DNA of 64,000 bases from Flavobacteriaceae bacterium (GTDB taxonomy: Bacteria; Bacteroidota; Bacteroidia; Flavobacteriales; Flavobacteriaceae): the NCBI GenBank assembly GCA_014075215.1, contig CP046177.1:3472501-3536500 (forward strand). Direction: 5' to 3'. Below the pieces are notes generated by a model that was not told where the DNA came from, searched no databases, and saw only the letters and a program-made list of their open reading frames with translations. This document shows positions 8,078 to 17,341 of the stretch, piece by piece. Position 1 is the stretch's first letter. Every line of letters begins with the position of its first letter. Both the position numbers and the translations under genes were made by a program.

Positions 8078-11000
8078 TTATTCCAAGATAATTTTCTTTA
8101 TAGCTTGTTTATTAGCACTGGTAATTTTTACAAAATATAATCCTTTACTATATCCTTTCAAATTTATTTCATGCTCATTTTGTAAAGTGCTTTCTTCGTT
8201 TAAGATCAATTTACCTAAATAATTATATACACTAATAGAAGCTTTTTCATTCGTATTCCAATGAATAGTAAATAGTTCATTTGACGGATTGGGATAAATG
8301 GACAAAGATTTTAATAACTCCTCGTCAGAAACAGATAGTACTCCGTTTATAACCAAATCATCAATCACTACGCCTTCTTCATTTACTGCCTGATCTGTTA
8401 CAAATTTAAATCGGAAAATTATATTGGTTTCATTGGTAAATGCACCTAAATCATAACTGTAATCAGTTATGATTGCATTTGTATTTCCGGAAGGGTTGCT
8501 ACTTTCTCCCAGCCCTGTCCATTGTCCCCCCGGCAATCCGTTTTCGATTGACGCACTTGTATACCAATTTGAATCCGAAGCACTTCCCAGAATACTCCAG
8601 CTTACTCCACTATCTGTTGAATACTCGGCAACCAAATAATCCCAGTTGTTTTCTATATCGAAACTCATTTTAAAGGCTAAAACAGGGCTTGTAAGTGTAC
8701 TTAAATCGTAACAATTGGTATATAAATAGCTTATCGTGTTATCAGGATAATTTCCACTTGCTGCGGTGATGTACACTTTATTTCCCGAACCGGCAGCGTT
8801 AAGTAGTGTTTTTCCCGGCCTTGCTATTACAAAAAGAGAAGTGTTAGTACTTCCTGTAGTTACAGATGCAAGTGCATCATTCGTATTATCTTCAAATGAA
8901 TTTACAGTGGCCGGAGTCGTATTGGAGCTATTCACTAAAAAAGGTATATCCAACGTATTATTAGATGCATATGCATCTCCGGCAGTAGTTACTTCTATTG
9001 ATATGGTGTGTGATCCGAAAGCTACCTGCATGTCCGGAATGTTAATATTCGTGTCCTCCCCGGAATTTAAGTTCCCGGACCAGTTAAATGTATTTGTAGC
9101 TCCCAAATCTACTGTATAGTTAACAGTAATGGAAGTTAAAGGGTTAGCTCCTTTATTTCTTACGGTTATATTAGGAGAAATAGTAGTACTGCAATTTACC
9201 TGATTTGAAGGGGCGTTAATTGATAAGAGTCTTACATCTGCAGGAGGCAGTTGTTCGGGAATGTCAGTTTGAAAAACACCTCTGCCGTATGTTGCTGCTA
9301 TCAACTTTGCTTCTTCTTCGTTAATTTCCAAATCTCTGATAGCTACATTGGGCAGATTGTTATCAAATACTTGCCAATTGCTAATATCGTCATTAATTGT
9401 ATAAACCCCTAAAGCAGTTCCCAGATATACGGAATTATTGCCACTTCTTTCGTGATGTCTTAACACAAGTTTTGATTCTAAAGGTAAATTACCGGTGATA
9501 TTAGAAAAAGTAGGAGTGGCACTTAATAAGTTCGTTATCTTATAAACAGAACTATTGGTAACTATCCAGGCAGTATTCTCGTCGGTGTGACTAACTTCAA
9601 TAACATTTATAATACCATTAGCAAATGTTAACTGTGTAAAATTAACTCCTTTGTTGGTACTTCTGTATAAATCGCTTCCCATACTCACATAGATATTGTC
9701 ATCATTTTTAGGATCTATTTCTATGTGTTGTAAATCTCCAAAAAAAGTTTCATTGGATATTTTTGTCCAGGCGCCATTTTCCAGTTTGTATAAATTTCCA
9801 TATCCCGCATAAATTTCACCCTGGCTATTAGAAACCATAGGAGTAACCCACCTGCCACCACTATCTCCTGTTCCTGTCTCTTCTGACGGTGCTCCTATAC
9901 CGTTATTACGTGTCAGGCCTCCATCTTTTGTTTCATATAGAGCACCTCCATATTGAATAAACCCAAAATAATTTTTTGGATCCAAAGGATTTACCGAACA
10001 ATCCATACCATCCGCACCATGATAATTGTTCCAGTTATTTTGATAACGTGCATACCCTCCGTTATCCTGAAGGCCTCCCACAATATTTCTATGATTTTGA
10101 GCTGCAACAGCTATTCTGTAGAATTGACCAACCACTATGTTTTTCGTTAAATCCGTAAACTTAGTACCATCATTGGTAGAAACATATACTCCCCCGTCTG
10201 TTCCTGCAAAAAGTTTACCTCCTATATAACGCATAAAATGAATATCTGCATGGGTATAAGAATCCTGAGTAGGAGCATTCCAACTATTGATTCTTGTAAA
10301 ATTTCCTCCGCCATCAGTGGATCTCCAGATATTTAAAACTCCTACAAACACTGTATTGGGTTGTGTATCAGAAACTGTTAACGCCAGATCAAACCAAGCT
10401 TGAGAGCTGCCAAAAATATCATCCGTTTCGACAGTTTTTGTAAAACTCACACCGCTATCTGTAGATTTATATACACCATTAAATGCATATGTATTAGCAG
10501 CAGCACTTACAAAATATACCAAATCGGGATCAGCGGGAGTGACATCTATAACGATTCTTGCCGAATTGGAAAAACCTGCAATAGTAACTGATGTAAAATT
10601 TTCTCCTCCGTCGGTAGATCGGTAAATAGTACTTCCGGAGGCAGCATACCAGGTAGAAGCATCATTGGGTTTCATTTTAAGGTCTATGATATTCGCATTT
10701 AATTTTCTTACCCAATTGGTTCCTCCATTCGTTGTTTTATATACTCCCGTACTCGTAGCTACCAATACCGTTTCATGGTTACTAGGGTGAATATAAATTT
10801 CATTCATTGAAGAAGCATTTAACGTTCCTGTATTATTCCACGTTGTGCCCCCGTCAGTAGATTTCCAAACGCCCACAGCACTGGAATCTCCGGCATCGTC
10901 ATCACCGGTTGCGATATAAATAGTGTTAGAATCCGTAGGGTGTATGGCAATGCCTGAAACCCCTATTTGAGGTAAATGATCCGTTAACGGAGTCCAGTTA

Positions 11001-11536
11001 ACTCCTGCATCCGTAGATTTCCATATTCCTCCTGCCGGTGCACCCGCATAATACGTATTTGAGTTAGAGGGGTCTACCGCTACTACATTTACACGCCCTT
11101 GCCCGGAAGACCAGGAAGCTGTATTTGTGTGACTATATGGCCCGACTGAAGTCCACATATTAGTAGAAGCAGCTCTTTGAGTAGCTCTCATTGCATTTTT
11201 CATCTCCCAAGCTTCCCATAAATCGTTAGAGTTAGAAATCGTTCCATCGGGCTTTATAAAAAAACTTGAGCGATATTTCCATCTTTCATAAGGTTTTAAA
11301 CCACTTCCTTTTTTAAACTTATCTACGGTTTTGAAATAAGCTTCGGCTGCTTCAGTGATTTCCTTAAATGTCTTTTTACTGTTTTTTGAATCAGTAGCAC
11401 CTGCATTCATCCAGGGTGCACTTTTTTGTAGCCCTTGTGTAAAACCATTTATAGAAAACACAAGTATACATATAAGTAATATATTTTTCACAATAGGAGT
11501 GATTTTAATTAATATATTGTCTATCGCGTAGTTCAT
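8078..11536 (-). CDS. Large secreted BNR/sortilin-like repeat protein with type IX sorting domain
   Basis: 1152 residues. The N-terminus (about 1-34, ILLICILVFSINGFTQG) is a signal peptide. The body is a series of BNR/VPS10-type beta-propeller repeats recognisable by recurring STDGGxxW/F blocks (KSTDAGVNWTPL, KSTDGGTTWNNT, RSTDGGENFTSV, RSTNKGVNFTQL). A CARDB-like segment (ADVRLLSINAPSNQVNC...) and a domain near 890-1070 follow. The last 75 residues (SIYPNPSNELFTIHW ... GLYFVKITSANKQAIKKIILE) are a type A C-terminal sorting domain, so it should be exported by the type IX system and attached to, or released from, the cell surface. The ligand or substrate is unknown. Confidence 0.88.
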   Translation of the reverse strand: MNYAIDNILIKITPIVKNILLICILVFSINGFTQGLQKSAPWMNAGATDSKNSKKTFKEITEAAEAYFKTVDKFKKGSGLKPYERWKYRSSFFIKPDGTISNSNDLWEAWEMKNAMRATQRAASTNMWTSVGPYSHTNTASWSSGQGRVNVVAVDPSNSNTYYAGAPAGGIWKSTDAGVNWTPLTDHLPQIGVSGIAIHPTDSNTIYIATGDDDAGDSSAVGVWKSTDGGTTWNNTGTLNASSMNEIYIHPSNHETVLVATSTGVYKTTNGGTNWVRKLNANIIDLKMKPNDASTWYAASGSTIYRSTDGGENFTSVTIAGFSNSARIVIDVTPADPDLVYFVSAAANTYAFNGVYKSTDSGVSFTKTVETDDIFGSSQAWFDLALTVSDTQPNTVFVGVLNIWRSTDGGGNFTRINSWNAPTQDSYTHADIHFMRYIGGKLFAGTDGGVYVSTNDGTKFTDLTKNIVVGQFYRIAVAAQNHRNIVGGLQDNGGYARYQNNWNNYHGADGMDCSVNPLDPKNYFGFIQYGGALYETKDGGLTRNNGIGAPSEETGTGDSGGRWVTPMVSNSQGEIYAGYGNLYKLENGAWTKISNETFFGDLQHIEIDPKNDDNIYVSMGSDLYRSTNKGVNFTQLTFANGIINVIEVSHTDENTAWIVTNSSVYKITNLLSATPTFSNITGNLPLESKLVLRHHERSGNNSVYLGTALGVYTINDDISNWQVFDNNLPNVAIRDLEINEEEAKLIAATYGRGVFQTDIPEQLPPADVRLLSINAPSNQVNCSTTISPNITVRNKGANPLTSITVNYTVDLGATNTFNWSGNLNSGEDTNINIPDMQVAFGSHTISIEVTTAGDAYASNNTLDIPFLVNSSNTTPATVNSFEDNTNDALASVTTGSTNTSLFVIARPGKTLLNAAGSGNKVYITAASGNYPDNTISYLYTNCYDLSTLTSPVLAFKMSFDIENNWDYLVAEYSTDSGVSWSILGSASDSNWYTSASIENGLPGGQWTGLGESSNPSGNTNAIITDYSYDLGAFTNETNIIFRFKFVTDQAVNEEGVVIDDLVINGVLSVSDEELLKSLSIYPNPSNELFTIHWNTNEKASISVYNYLGKLILNEESTLQNEHEINLKGYSKGLYFVKITSANKQAIKKIILE

Positions 11537-11582
11537 TACTTTTTTGCTTTAACTATTTTAATTAATATTATTTACTTTGAAT

Positions 11583-12254
11583 TTACGACTTTTTCTTTTT
11601 ATATCCTTTTTTTAATAGGATATCTTCTTCACGGTTTGTGTTATTTTTTAATGGGATGCCTTTTTTAATAATACGCTCTTCCGCCTTTTGTCGGTTTTTA
11701 TTCCATTTCCTGTCAGCATTATTTTTAGTATCTTTTATAATGACACCAAAATCTTCAATAATCACTTGTTCATTCAAATTCTTTTCTAAATAAACTGTGT
11801 TTATTTTTGAATTCATTGCAGAAAAAGCAGCTACTATGTTACTAATTTGATCATGTATTTCGTCAGCTTTTATTGACGAAATTTTCGTCATATCAGAAAG
11901 GCGTAAAGATTCATTTTCCAGTACATGTATTCTGGCTTTGAATGATAATGTATTTAAAGGTTCCGGTTTTATATTGCCTTTCAAAGCCTTAATTAAGGAA
12001 CTTAACTCCAAAGCATTACTCAAGGCTTCATTTGGACTTGTTCGTTTAAATTTTTCCATAAATTCCTGAAGTACAATATAATGGCTCCAATCGGATAGTT
12101 CTTTTTCATTTGCCGTATCAATTTCAATTGGAATGACATACTCTTGAGGAATACTAAATTTTGATCCGGTTGCCGAGATTTCTTTTTTTTCCGGGGCACT
12201 ATCTCCACAAGAAATAAAAATACTTACTACGAAAAAAAAAGGAAGAAAATTCAT
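11583..12254 (-). CDS. Lipoprotein of unknown function
   Basis: 223 residues with a lipoprotein signal (MNFLPFFFVVSIFISC, Cys16). The mature part is mostly alpha-helical and charged, with a Lys/Arg-rich tail (KKGYKKKKS). I recognise no domain. It lies 46 bp upstream of the large BNR protein on the same strand, so the two may be co-transcribed, and a role with that surface protein is possible but unproven. Confidence 0.65.
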   Translation of the reverse strand: MNFLPFFFVVSIFISCGDSAPEKKEISATGSKFSIPQEYVIPIEIDTANEKELSDWSHYIVLQEFMEKFKRTSPNEALSNALELSSLIKALKGNIKPEPLNTLSFKARIHVLENESLRLSDMTKISSIKADEIHDQISNIVAAFSAMNSKINTVYLEKNLNEQVIIEDFGVIIKDTKNNADRKWNKNRQKAEERIIKKGIPLKNNTNREEDILLKKGYKKKKS

Positions 12255-12401
12255 CTTATTATTTCAAGATCAAACACTTCAAAATTAATAAAAATCAAAG
12301 AATAAAGCGTTAAAAAATGTAAAATAAAATAATACAACTTTAAACACCTCACAAAATTTTCCTTTCTTTAGCTTTTATTTTTTAAAAATATGTAATTTAA
12401 G

Positions 12402-12409
12402 TACTTTTG
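12402..12409 (+). promoter_or_regulatory. -7 promoter box of threonine dehydrogenase gene
   Basis: TACTTTTG matches the Bacteroidota TAnnTTTG consensus and lies 24 bp before the ATG at 12433. The region upstream is T-rich, without a clear -33 TTTG. Confidence 0.5.
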
Positions 12410-12432
12410 AAATTAGAAAATCACAATTATTT

Positions 12433-13398
12433 ATGAAAGAACGGATTTTAATTATTGGAGCTTGCGGCCAAATAGGAACTGAGTTAACAGCTCAATTAAG
12501 ATCTATATATGGAAATACGAATGTTATTGCTGCTGATATAAGAAAAGGGGATGATTTAATGACCAACTCCGGGCCATTTGAAATTATAAATGCTACCAAT
12601 AGAAAAGAGATTTCAACCGTTGTAAAAAAATATAAAATTACTCAAATATATCTGTTGGCAGCAATGCTTTCTGCCTCAGCAGAAAAGTATCCGGGTCAAG
12701 CGTGGAATTTGAATATGACATCTTTGTTAGCTGTTTTAGACATGGCAAAAGATAAGTCAGTTGAAAAAATCTACTGGCCAAGTTCAATTGCTGTGTTTGG
12801 ACCTACCTCTCCAAAACAAAACATTTCCCAACAGGCAATTACGCAACCTTCTACGGTATACGGTATCAGTAAAATTTCCGGCGAGTTTTGGTGTAACTAT
12901 TACCATAAAAAACACGATGTAGATGTGCGTAGTTTGCGATATCCCGGCATTATAAGCTGGAAAACCAAACCGGGAGGAGGTACTACAGATTATGCGGTAG
13001 ATATATTTTTTAAGGCTGTTGAGGAAGGAAAATACAATTGCTTTTTAAAAAAAGATACCCGCCTGCCTATGATGTATATGAATGATGCAGTGGATGCAAC
13101 CATACAACTCATGCAAGCAGATAAAAATCAAATTAAAATTAGGACATCTTATAATCTGGCTGCAATTGATTTTACTCCCCAGGAAATTGCTACCGAAATT
13201 CAAAAAATAATACCTGATTTTACCATTTCGTATCAGCCGGATTTCAGACAGGTCATCGCAGATAGTTGGCCTCAAACTATTGATGATTCCGAAGCCAGAA
13301 AAGATTGGAATTGGTCTCATCAATACGATTTAACAACTATAACTGCAGATATGATTCGCAATCTAACATCTAAAAATCAATTACCGGAAAATAAGTAA
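12433..13398 (+). CDS. L-threonine 3-dehydrogenase, SDR (epimerase-like) type
   Basis: 321 residues. The Rossmann nucleotide loop is GACGQIGTEL (residues 8-17); the active-site region is SSIAVFGPTSP and the catalytic YGISK (YxxxK) follows. LRYPGIISWKTKPGGGTTDYAVD is characteristic of the short-chain threonine dehydrogenases of Flavobacteria. The enzyme oxidises L-threonine to 2-amino-3-oxobutyrate with NAD+ in the cytoplasm, feeding glycine formation. It is a single gene with its own -7 box. Confidence 0.88.
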   Translation: MKERILIIGACGQIGTELTAQLRSIYGNTNVIAADIRKGDDLMTNSGPFEIINATNRKEISTVVKKYKITQIYLLAAMLSASAEKYPGQAWNLNMTSLLAVLDMAKDKSVEKIYWPSSIAVFGPTSPKQNISQQAITQPSTVYGISKISGEFWCNYYHKKHDVDVRSLRYPGIISWKTKPGGGTTDYAVDIFFKAVEEGKYNCFLKKDTRLPMMYMNDAVDATIQLMQADKNQIKIRTSYNLAAIDFTPQEIATEIQKIIPDFTISYQPDFRQVIADSWPQTIDDSEARKDWNWSHQYDLTTITADMIRNLTSKNQLPENK

Positions 13399-13515
13399 CA
13401 CTTTTTGAGGGTTGCAAATTAAAAAACGTAACTAACCCATATAAAAGCATAGCTAAGTTTTGATACCGTTGAGAAAACAGTAAAGGTTTTTATCTTTAAC
13501 CGCAAAATTCATTTT

Positions 13516-14022
13516 ATGAAGCGTTCTAAAAAGATAGGTTTACTTTTAGGCCCTGTTTTGTTTTTTTAGCATTCTTAATTTATCATTTTATTTGGTATCT
13601 GAAATAGGTGATGCCGTTATTGCCGTTGCTGCCTGGATGGTAATTTGGTGGACTACAGAGGCAGTGTATATTGCTGTTACTGCATTATTGCCACTGGTTT
13701 TATTTCCACTCTTAAAAGTAATGCCGGCAGCCGAAGTAGGAGCTAGCTAATGAGTAATGTTGCTTTGGTCGCTGTTCTGGCACCGGTAGTGGCAGGAATT
13801 GCTATCGGATTAAATATTCCTATACTAAATGTACTTATCCCGGTAACCATGGCATCCAGTTGTGCATTTATGCTGCCAATGGCAACACCTCCTAATGCCA
13901 TAGTCTTTGCAAGTGGTTGTGTAAAGGTGAGACAAATGGTACAAGCAGGGATTATCTTAAATACTCTTGCTGTTGGTTTGTTAATTTTGTACTACCTTTT
14001 TGTAGTTCCGGTTATTTTTTAA
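13516..14022 (+). pseudogene. DASS/SLC13-family anion transporter pseudogene with large internal deletion
   Basis: The front (MKRSKKIGLLLGPVLFF, then after a frame break VIAVAAWMVIWWTTEAVYIAVTALLPL) is the N-terminus of a divalent anion:sodium symporter. After AAEVGAS and a stop, the text jumps to the C-terminal signature (MSNVALVAVLAPVVAGIA; ASSCAFMLPMATPPNAIVF). A complete member has about 450-600 residues, so several hundred codons are missing. One frameshift near 13566 and a stop near 13748 add to the damage. A palindromic element follows immediately at 14028. Confidence 0.85.
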
Positions 14023-14027
14023 CCCGG

Positions 14028-14184
14028 ATGATGCATTAGAACTTCGTAATGAAGGTTGAAATCGTGATAAAATATAGCGTTTTCCGGAATGTAGCGTAGC
14101 ACTGCTACGGTTCATTTCAAAAAAGCAGTGGAGCGATATATTTTGAAACGATTTCAAGCTGTAATAGATTTTCTAATGCATCAT
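14028..14184. repeat. 157-bp palindromic element, ATGATGCATTAGAA ends
   Basis: Inverted ends ATGATGCATTAGAA (14028-14041) and TTCTAATGCATCAT (14171-14184). The hairpin tip GTAGC-ACT-GCTAC (14096-14108) lies close to the midpoint (14106). Size and tip match the other palindromic elements in the window, but the end sequence is different. It directly follows the dead transporter. Confidence 0.75.
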
Positions 14185-14232
14185 TCTATCTAACTTAATT
14201 CCTGACACACTGATAATGTGCTAATATCGATT

Positions 14233-14667
14233 TTATGTTGTTTCATAATTTTTTTGAATTTGTCTTGTTTTGATTTGTTTTAATTTTTCTTTGTCTTGTT
14301 CTGAATCTATGGGATGATAGGCTTGTTTTTTGATAATCATATTCCATATAAGTATTGCTATTTTTCTGGCTATAGCTGTTATAGCTGCTGTTCTTCCTTT
14401 TTTATAGGCGATACGTTTAAAGAACTGAGCCAAATAACCTTCTTTTTTATTTTCTATGGTATTAGCTGCATTAGGCAAAGCTATTGCAAATTTATTTTTA
14501 CCCTTAGGAGTTCTACTACTTAGGGTTTTACTGCCTGAAACTTTGTTATTGGTTGCTAGTCTTAACCAATTTGTAAATTTTTTGGCACTATCAAATTTAT
14601 AGATATCGGTGCCTATTTCTGATAAAAAGCTTAGAACAGTGCTTATACTTACCGATTCAATAGCCAT
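14233..14667 (-). pseudogene. IS110-family transposase, C-terminal fragment
   Basis: 144 codons matching the C-terminal transposase domain of IS110 enzymes (EIGTDIYKFDSAKKFTNWLRL; NNKVSGSKTLSSRTPKGKNKFAIAL; RIAYKKGRTAAITAIARKIAILIW). The N-terminal RuvC-like catalytic half is absent: upstream of the ATG at 14667 the frame is closed. It is therefore a remnant and could not transpose by itself. Confidence 0.8.
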
Positions 14668-14908
14668 ACAGAAAGTCTTTTTTGCATTCTAACCAAAATT
14701 CGGGCGGGGATCTTAATCACCATTCATACAATAGGCTTAATTATCGAACTCTTTGGCAAGTTAGCTCTTAACTGTCAAAGTGTAATCAGTTTCTTAAAAT
14801 CCGGGTTTAATGAGTTCAATTATGATACGGTTTCAGATTAGAAAGTTTCAAGTTAAAATGCTCAACTTGTACAACTTTCAAACTTGAAATCTGGAACTTA
14901 AAACTATA

Positions 14909-15904
14909 TTACCCACCAATTGTTGACATACTTTCGGAAATGCGTCCTTGTATACGACTGGCCTCTGCAACAAAACCATTTTTGGGTTTCTTTTTTACTA
15001 AAGACAAAAATAACTCCTTTACATCTTCATTGTCAGCTCCGTTTCTTAGGAAGTCCCGAATATGAAAGGCACCGTCGTCAAACAAGCAATTTTTAATAGT
15101 TCCTATCGGTGTAATTCTAATTCGGTTGCAATCTCCGCAAATAGTTCTGCTAAATGCAGGGATAATTCCTATGCTTCCTCTGTGGCCGTTAACACGAAAA
15201 TTTTTAGAAGTCGATGACTTTTCCGAAGCGATCGGTTCAAGATGAAATTCGGTACGGATGGTTTCTAAAATACGGGTATAATTCCAATTTTCCCGGATAT
15301 TGATCCAACCTTTTCCATTAAAAGGCATTTCTTCAATGAACCTGACAACGATGTCTTTATCTTTCGTTAAAGCAACAAAATCTACAATTTCATCCGTATT
15401 GAACCCTGCTTGCACAACCACATTTAGCTTTACATTTAAATGACTTTTTTCAAGTAACTCAAAGGTCTCGTATACTTCCGGAAACACATCACGTCTTGTA
15501 ATTTGGAAAAACTTTTCTTTTTGCAAGCTGTCCATACTCAAATTGATGTTTTGCACTTTTTCCATTCGCTCCAGATCCGGAATATATTTGGAAATCATTG
15601 CTCCGTTGGTAGTAATATTGATGGTTTTTAATAAATCGTTAAATGATAATATTTCCAAAAAGCCCATAAAATCTTTTCGTACAAAAGGCTCTCCGCCGGT
15701 CAACCGGACTTTTGTTACTCCTAATTCTGTCAGTACCCGAACGATGCGATACATTTCCTTAAAAGTTAACAAATCTTTTCGCGGAGCAATTTCAATTCCG
15801 TGTGATGGCATACAATATTGACAACGCAAATTACATCGATCTGTTACGGCCAAACGGACATAGCTTATTTGTCTCCCAAAACTATCTATCAATTGTTTTT
15901 GCAT
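14909..15904 (-). CDS. moaA: GTP 3',8-cyclase, molybdenum cofactor biosynthesis
   Basis: 331 residues, normal length. The radical-SAM cluster motif is C24-x3-C28-x2-C31 (DRCNLRCQYC), with GGEPF for SAM binding. The second 4Fe-4S site is CGDCNRIRITPIGTIKNC, and the protein ends in the expected GG. MoaA rearranges GTP in the first step of molybdopterin synthesis, in the cytoplasm, working with MoaC. No other moa gene is in the window. The 136-residue gene lies upstream with a 1-bp gap, forming a probable operon with the YeeE/YedE pair. Confidence 0.96.
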   Translation of the reverse strand: MQKQLIDSFGRQISYVRLAVTDRCNLRCQYCMPSHGIEIAPRKDLLTFKEMYRIVRVLTELGVTKVRLTGGEPFVRKDFMGFLEILSFNDLLKTINITTNGAMISKYIPDLERMEKVQNINLSMDSLQKEKFFQITRRDVFPEVYETFELLEKSHLNVKLNVVVQAGFNTDEIVDFVALTKDKDIVVRFIEEMPFNGKGWINIRENWNYTRILETIRTEFHLEPIASEKSSTSKNFRVNGHRGSIGIIPAFSRTICGDCNRIRITPIGTIKNCLFDDGAFHIRDFLRNGADNEDVKELFLSLVKKKPKNGFVAEASRIQGRISESMSTIGG

Positions 15905-15905
15905 A

Positions 15906-16316
15906 CTAAAAAGGTACTAAATCCGGGTACAAAATAGTAGCTTTTGCTTCCGGCGAGCGAAAAATATCTTGGCTATAATGTTGTTTTATAATTCCTTTAA
16001 AATCTTCCGATAAAGAAGGAAACTCTTTGATAAAATCAGAAGAATGATCACTTTCGGATTGCTGCATATAACGATTCATGATTTGTAAAGAAGCGTAGGT
16101 TACAGTGGCGTTGAATTTCATAGTAGCCCCATACTTAATTGCAAAATGGTATATCTGTCTACCCATATGTTGTATGGATTGCTCTAATCTGTATTTCTTA
16201 ATATGTATATAAGCCAATCTCAAATGAGCTTCGTGAGAAAAATAGAGCGGGGGAAATTTTCCTGACTTGAATTTTTCTTCGTAGATATCATCCGAATATC
16301 GATAATGTCTTTCCAA
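15906..16316 (-). CDS. Conserved-looking protein of unknown function, TTG start
   Basis: 136 residues, soluble, no signal peptide. It has a His-rich helical segment (FSHEAHLRLAYIHIKKYRLEQSIQHMGRQIYHFAIKYG) and ends in ILYPDLVPF. I do not recognise the family. No ATG is available at the front: the frame begins with TTG two bases after the TAA of the upstream YeeE-like gene, so a TTG start coupled to that stop is likely. Its place between moaA and the transporter genes hints at a role in the same operon. Confidence 0.65.
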   Translation of the reverse strand: MERHYRYSDDIYEEKFKSGKFPPLYFSHEAHLRLAYIHIKKYRLEQSIQHMGRQIYHFAIKYGATMKFNATVTYASLQIMNRYMQQSESDHSSDFIKEFPSLSEDFKGIIKQHYSQDIFRSPEAKATILYPDLVPF

Positions 16317-16317
16317 C

Positions 16318-16731
16318 TTAATCAGGTAATTTCTTATGTAATAATCCGTATACGAATGCTCCTAAAATTGCTCCTAACAGCACAATTAAGATCATTATGG
16401 CTCCATGTCCGATTAACACAAAAACAGGGCCGGGGCATGCTCCTGCCAATGCCCAGCCTAACCCAAAAATACTTCCGCCGATAAAAGTTCTGATAAATCC
16501 TTTTTTCTTGGGCTTTACATGAATTGGATTTCCTTGAAAATCTCTGATAATGCCTCGTTTAAATAATTGCATGATGATGATTCCCAATACCACTGCAGAC
16601 CCAATGATCCCATACATATGAAATGACTGAAATTTAAACATTTCATAAATTCGATACCATGAAACCACTTCTGATTTACTCAAAACAATTCCAAATACAA
16701 TTCCGATAATTAAAAATTTTATATACTTCAT
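16318..16731 (-). CDS. Half-size YeeE/YedE-family membrane protein (DUF6691-like)
   Basis: 137 residues with four predicted membrane segments. The signature GLGWALAGACPGPVFVLIG contains the conserved Cys of the YeeE/YedE fold, in which thiosulfate-type sulfur species are passed along cysteines in the membrane. It is half the length of the full transporter and lies 3 bp downstream of the other half, so the two probably assemble into one transporter. Sulfur import is inferred from the family; the substrate is not shown. Confidence 0.85.
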   Translation of the reverse strand: MKYIKFLIIGIVFGIVLSKSEVVSWYRIYEMFKFQSFHMYGIIGSAVVLGIIIMQLFKRGIIRDFQGNPIHVKPKKKGFIRTFIGGSIFGLGWALAGACPGPVFVLIGHGAIMILIVLLGAILGAFVYGLLHKKLPD

Positions 16732-16734
16732 GGC

Positions 16735-17292
16735 TTAAAATAATAAAGGAAATAGAAACCATACCATTAGCAATCCGCCGGCAAAAAAACCTGTTACGGC
16801 AATTAATGAGGGTACTTGTAAACTACTCAATCCTGTAATAGCATGACCCGATGTACATCCGCCGGCATATCGCGCTCCAAAACCAATACACAATCCTGCT
16901 ACCAGTAAAATGCCAATACCTTTAAATGATGTTAGATTCTCCGTGCTAAATATTTCGGCAGGCAGGTATTGACTTCCGGCATCAGGAAAACCCAATGCTG
17001 CTAATTCTTTTATCGTTTCCGGATTTAAATCAATTGTTTGAGAAGGCATTAAAAATGTATTTGAAATGAATCCGCCCAAAATGATTCCGACTACAAAAAT
17101 CAAACTCCACCGTTTTGCTTTCCAGTCAGTTTTAAAATAATCTGAAAACTTTCCCGCCCCTCCCATAGTACAAAATGTTTCCAGATTGGTAGAAATACCA
17201 AAGCTTTTTCCAAAATAGAACAGTAGCAGTAATACCAAAGCAATTGCAGGCCCTCCAATATACCAAGGCCAAGTTAGCGTTATGAGTTCCAT
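16735..17292 (-). CDS. Half-size YeeE/YedE-family membrane protein, larger subunit
   Basis: 185 residues, mostly hydrophobic. The family motif GFGARYAGGCTSGHAITGL lies near residues 136-154, with its conserved Cys. A loop of about 40 residues (LMPSQTIDLNPETIKELAAL...) projects between membrane segments. It is the first gene of a tight minus-strand operon (this gene, its 137-residue partner, a 136-residue unknown, moaA). Import of thiosulfate or a related sulfur compound is the likely role. Confidence 0.85.
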   Translation of the reverse strand: MELITLTWPWYIGGPAIALVLLLLFYFGKSFGISTNLETFCTMGGAGKFSDYFKTDWKAKRWSLIFVVGIILGGFISNTFLMPSQTIDLNPETIKELAALGFPDAGSQYLPAEIFSTENLTSFKGIGILLVAGLCIGFGARYAGGCTSGHAITGLSSLQVPSLIAVTGFFAGGLLMVWFLFPLLF

Positions 17293-17341
17293 AATTAAAT
17301 TTTAAGTCATCAATATAGTACAGCAAGTTAGCGTATACGAT

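Noticed and set aside
8473..10591. Several plus-strand frames opposite the BNR-repeat protein
   Set aside because: They are shadows of a long, well-supported minus-strand gene with repeated domains.
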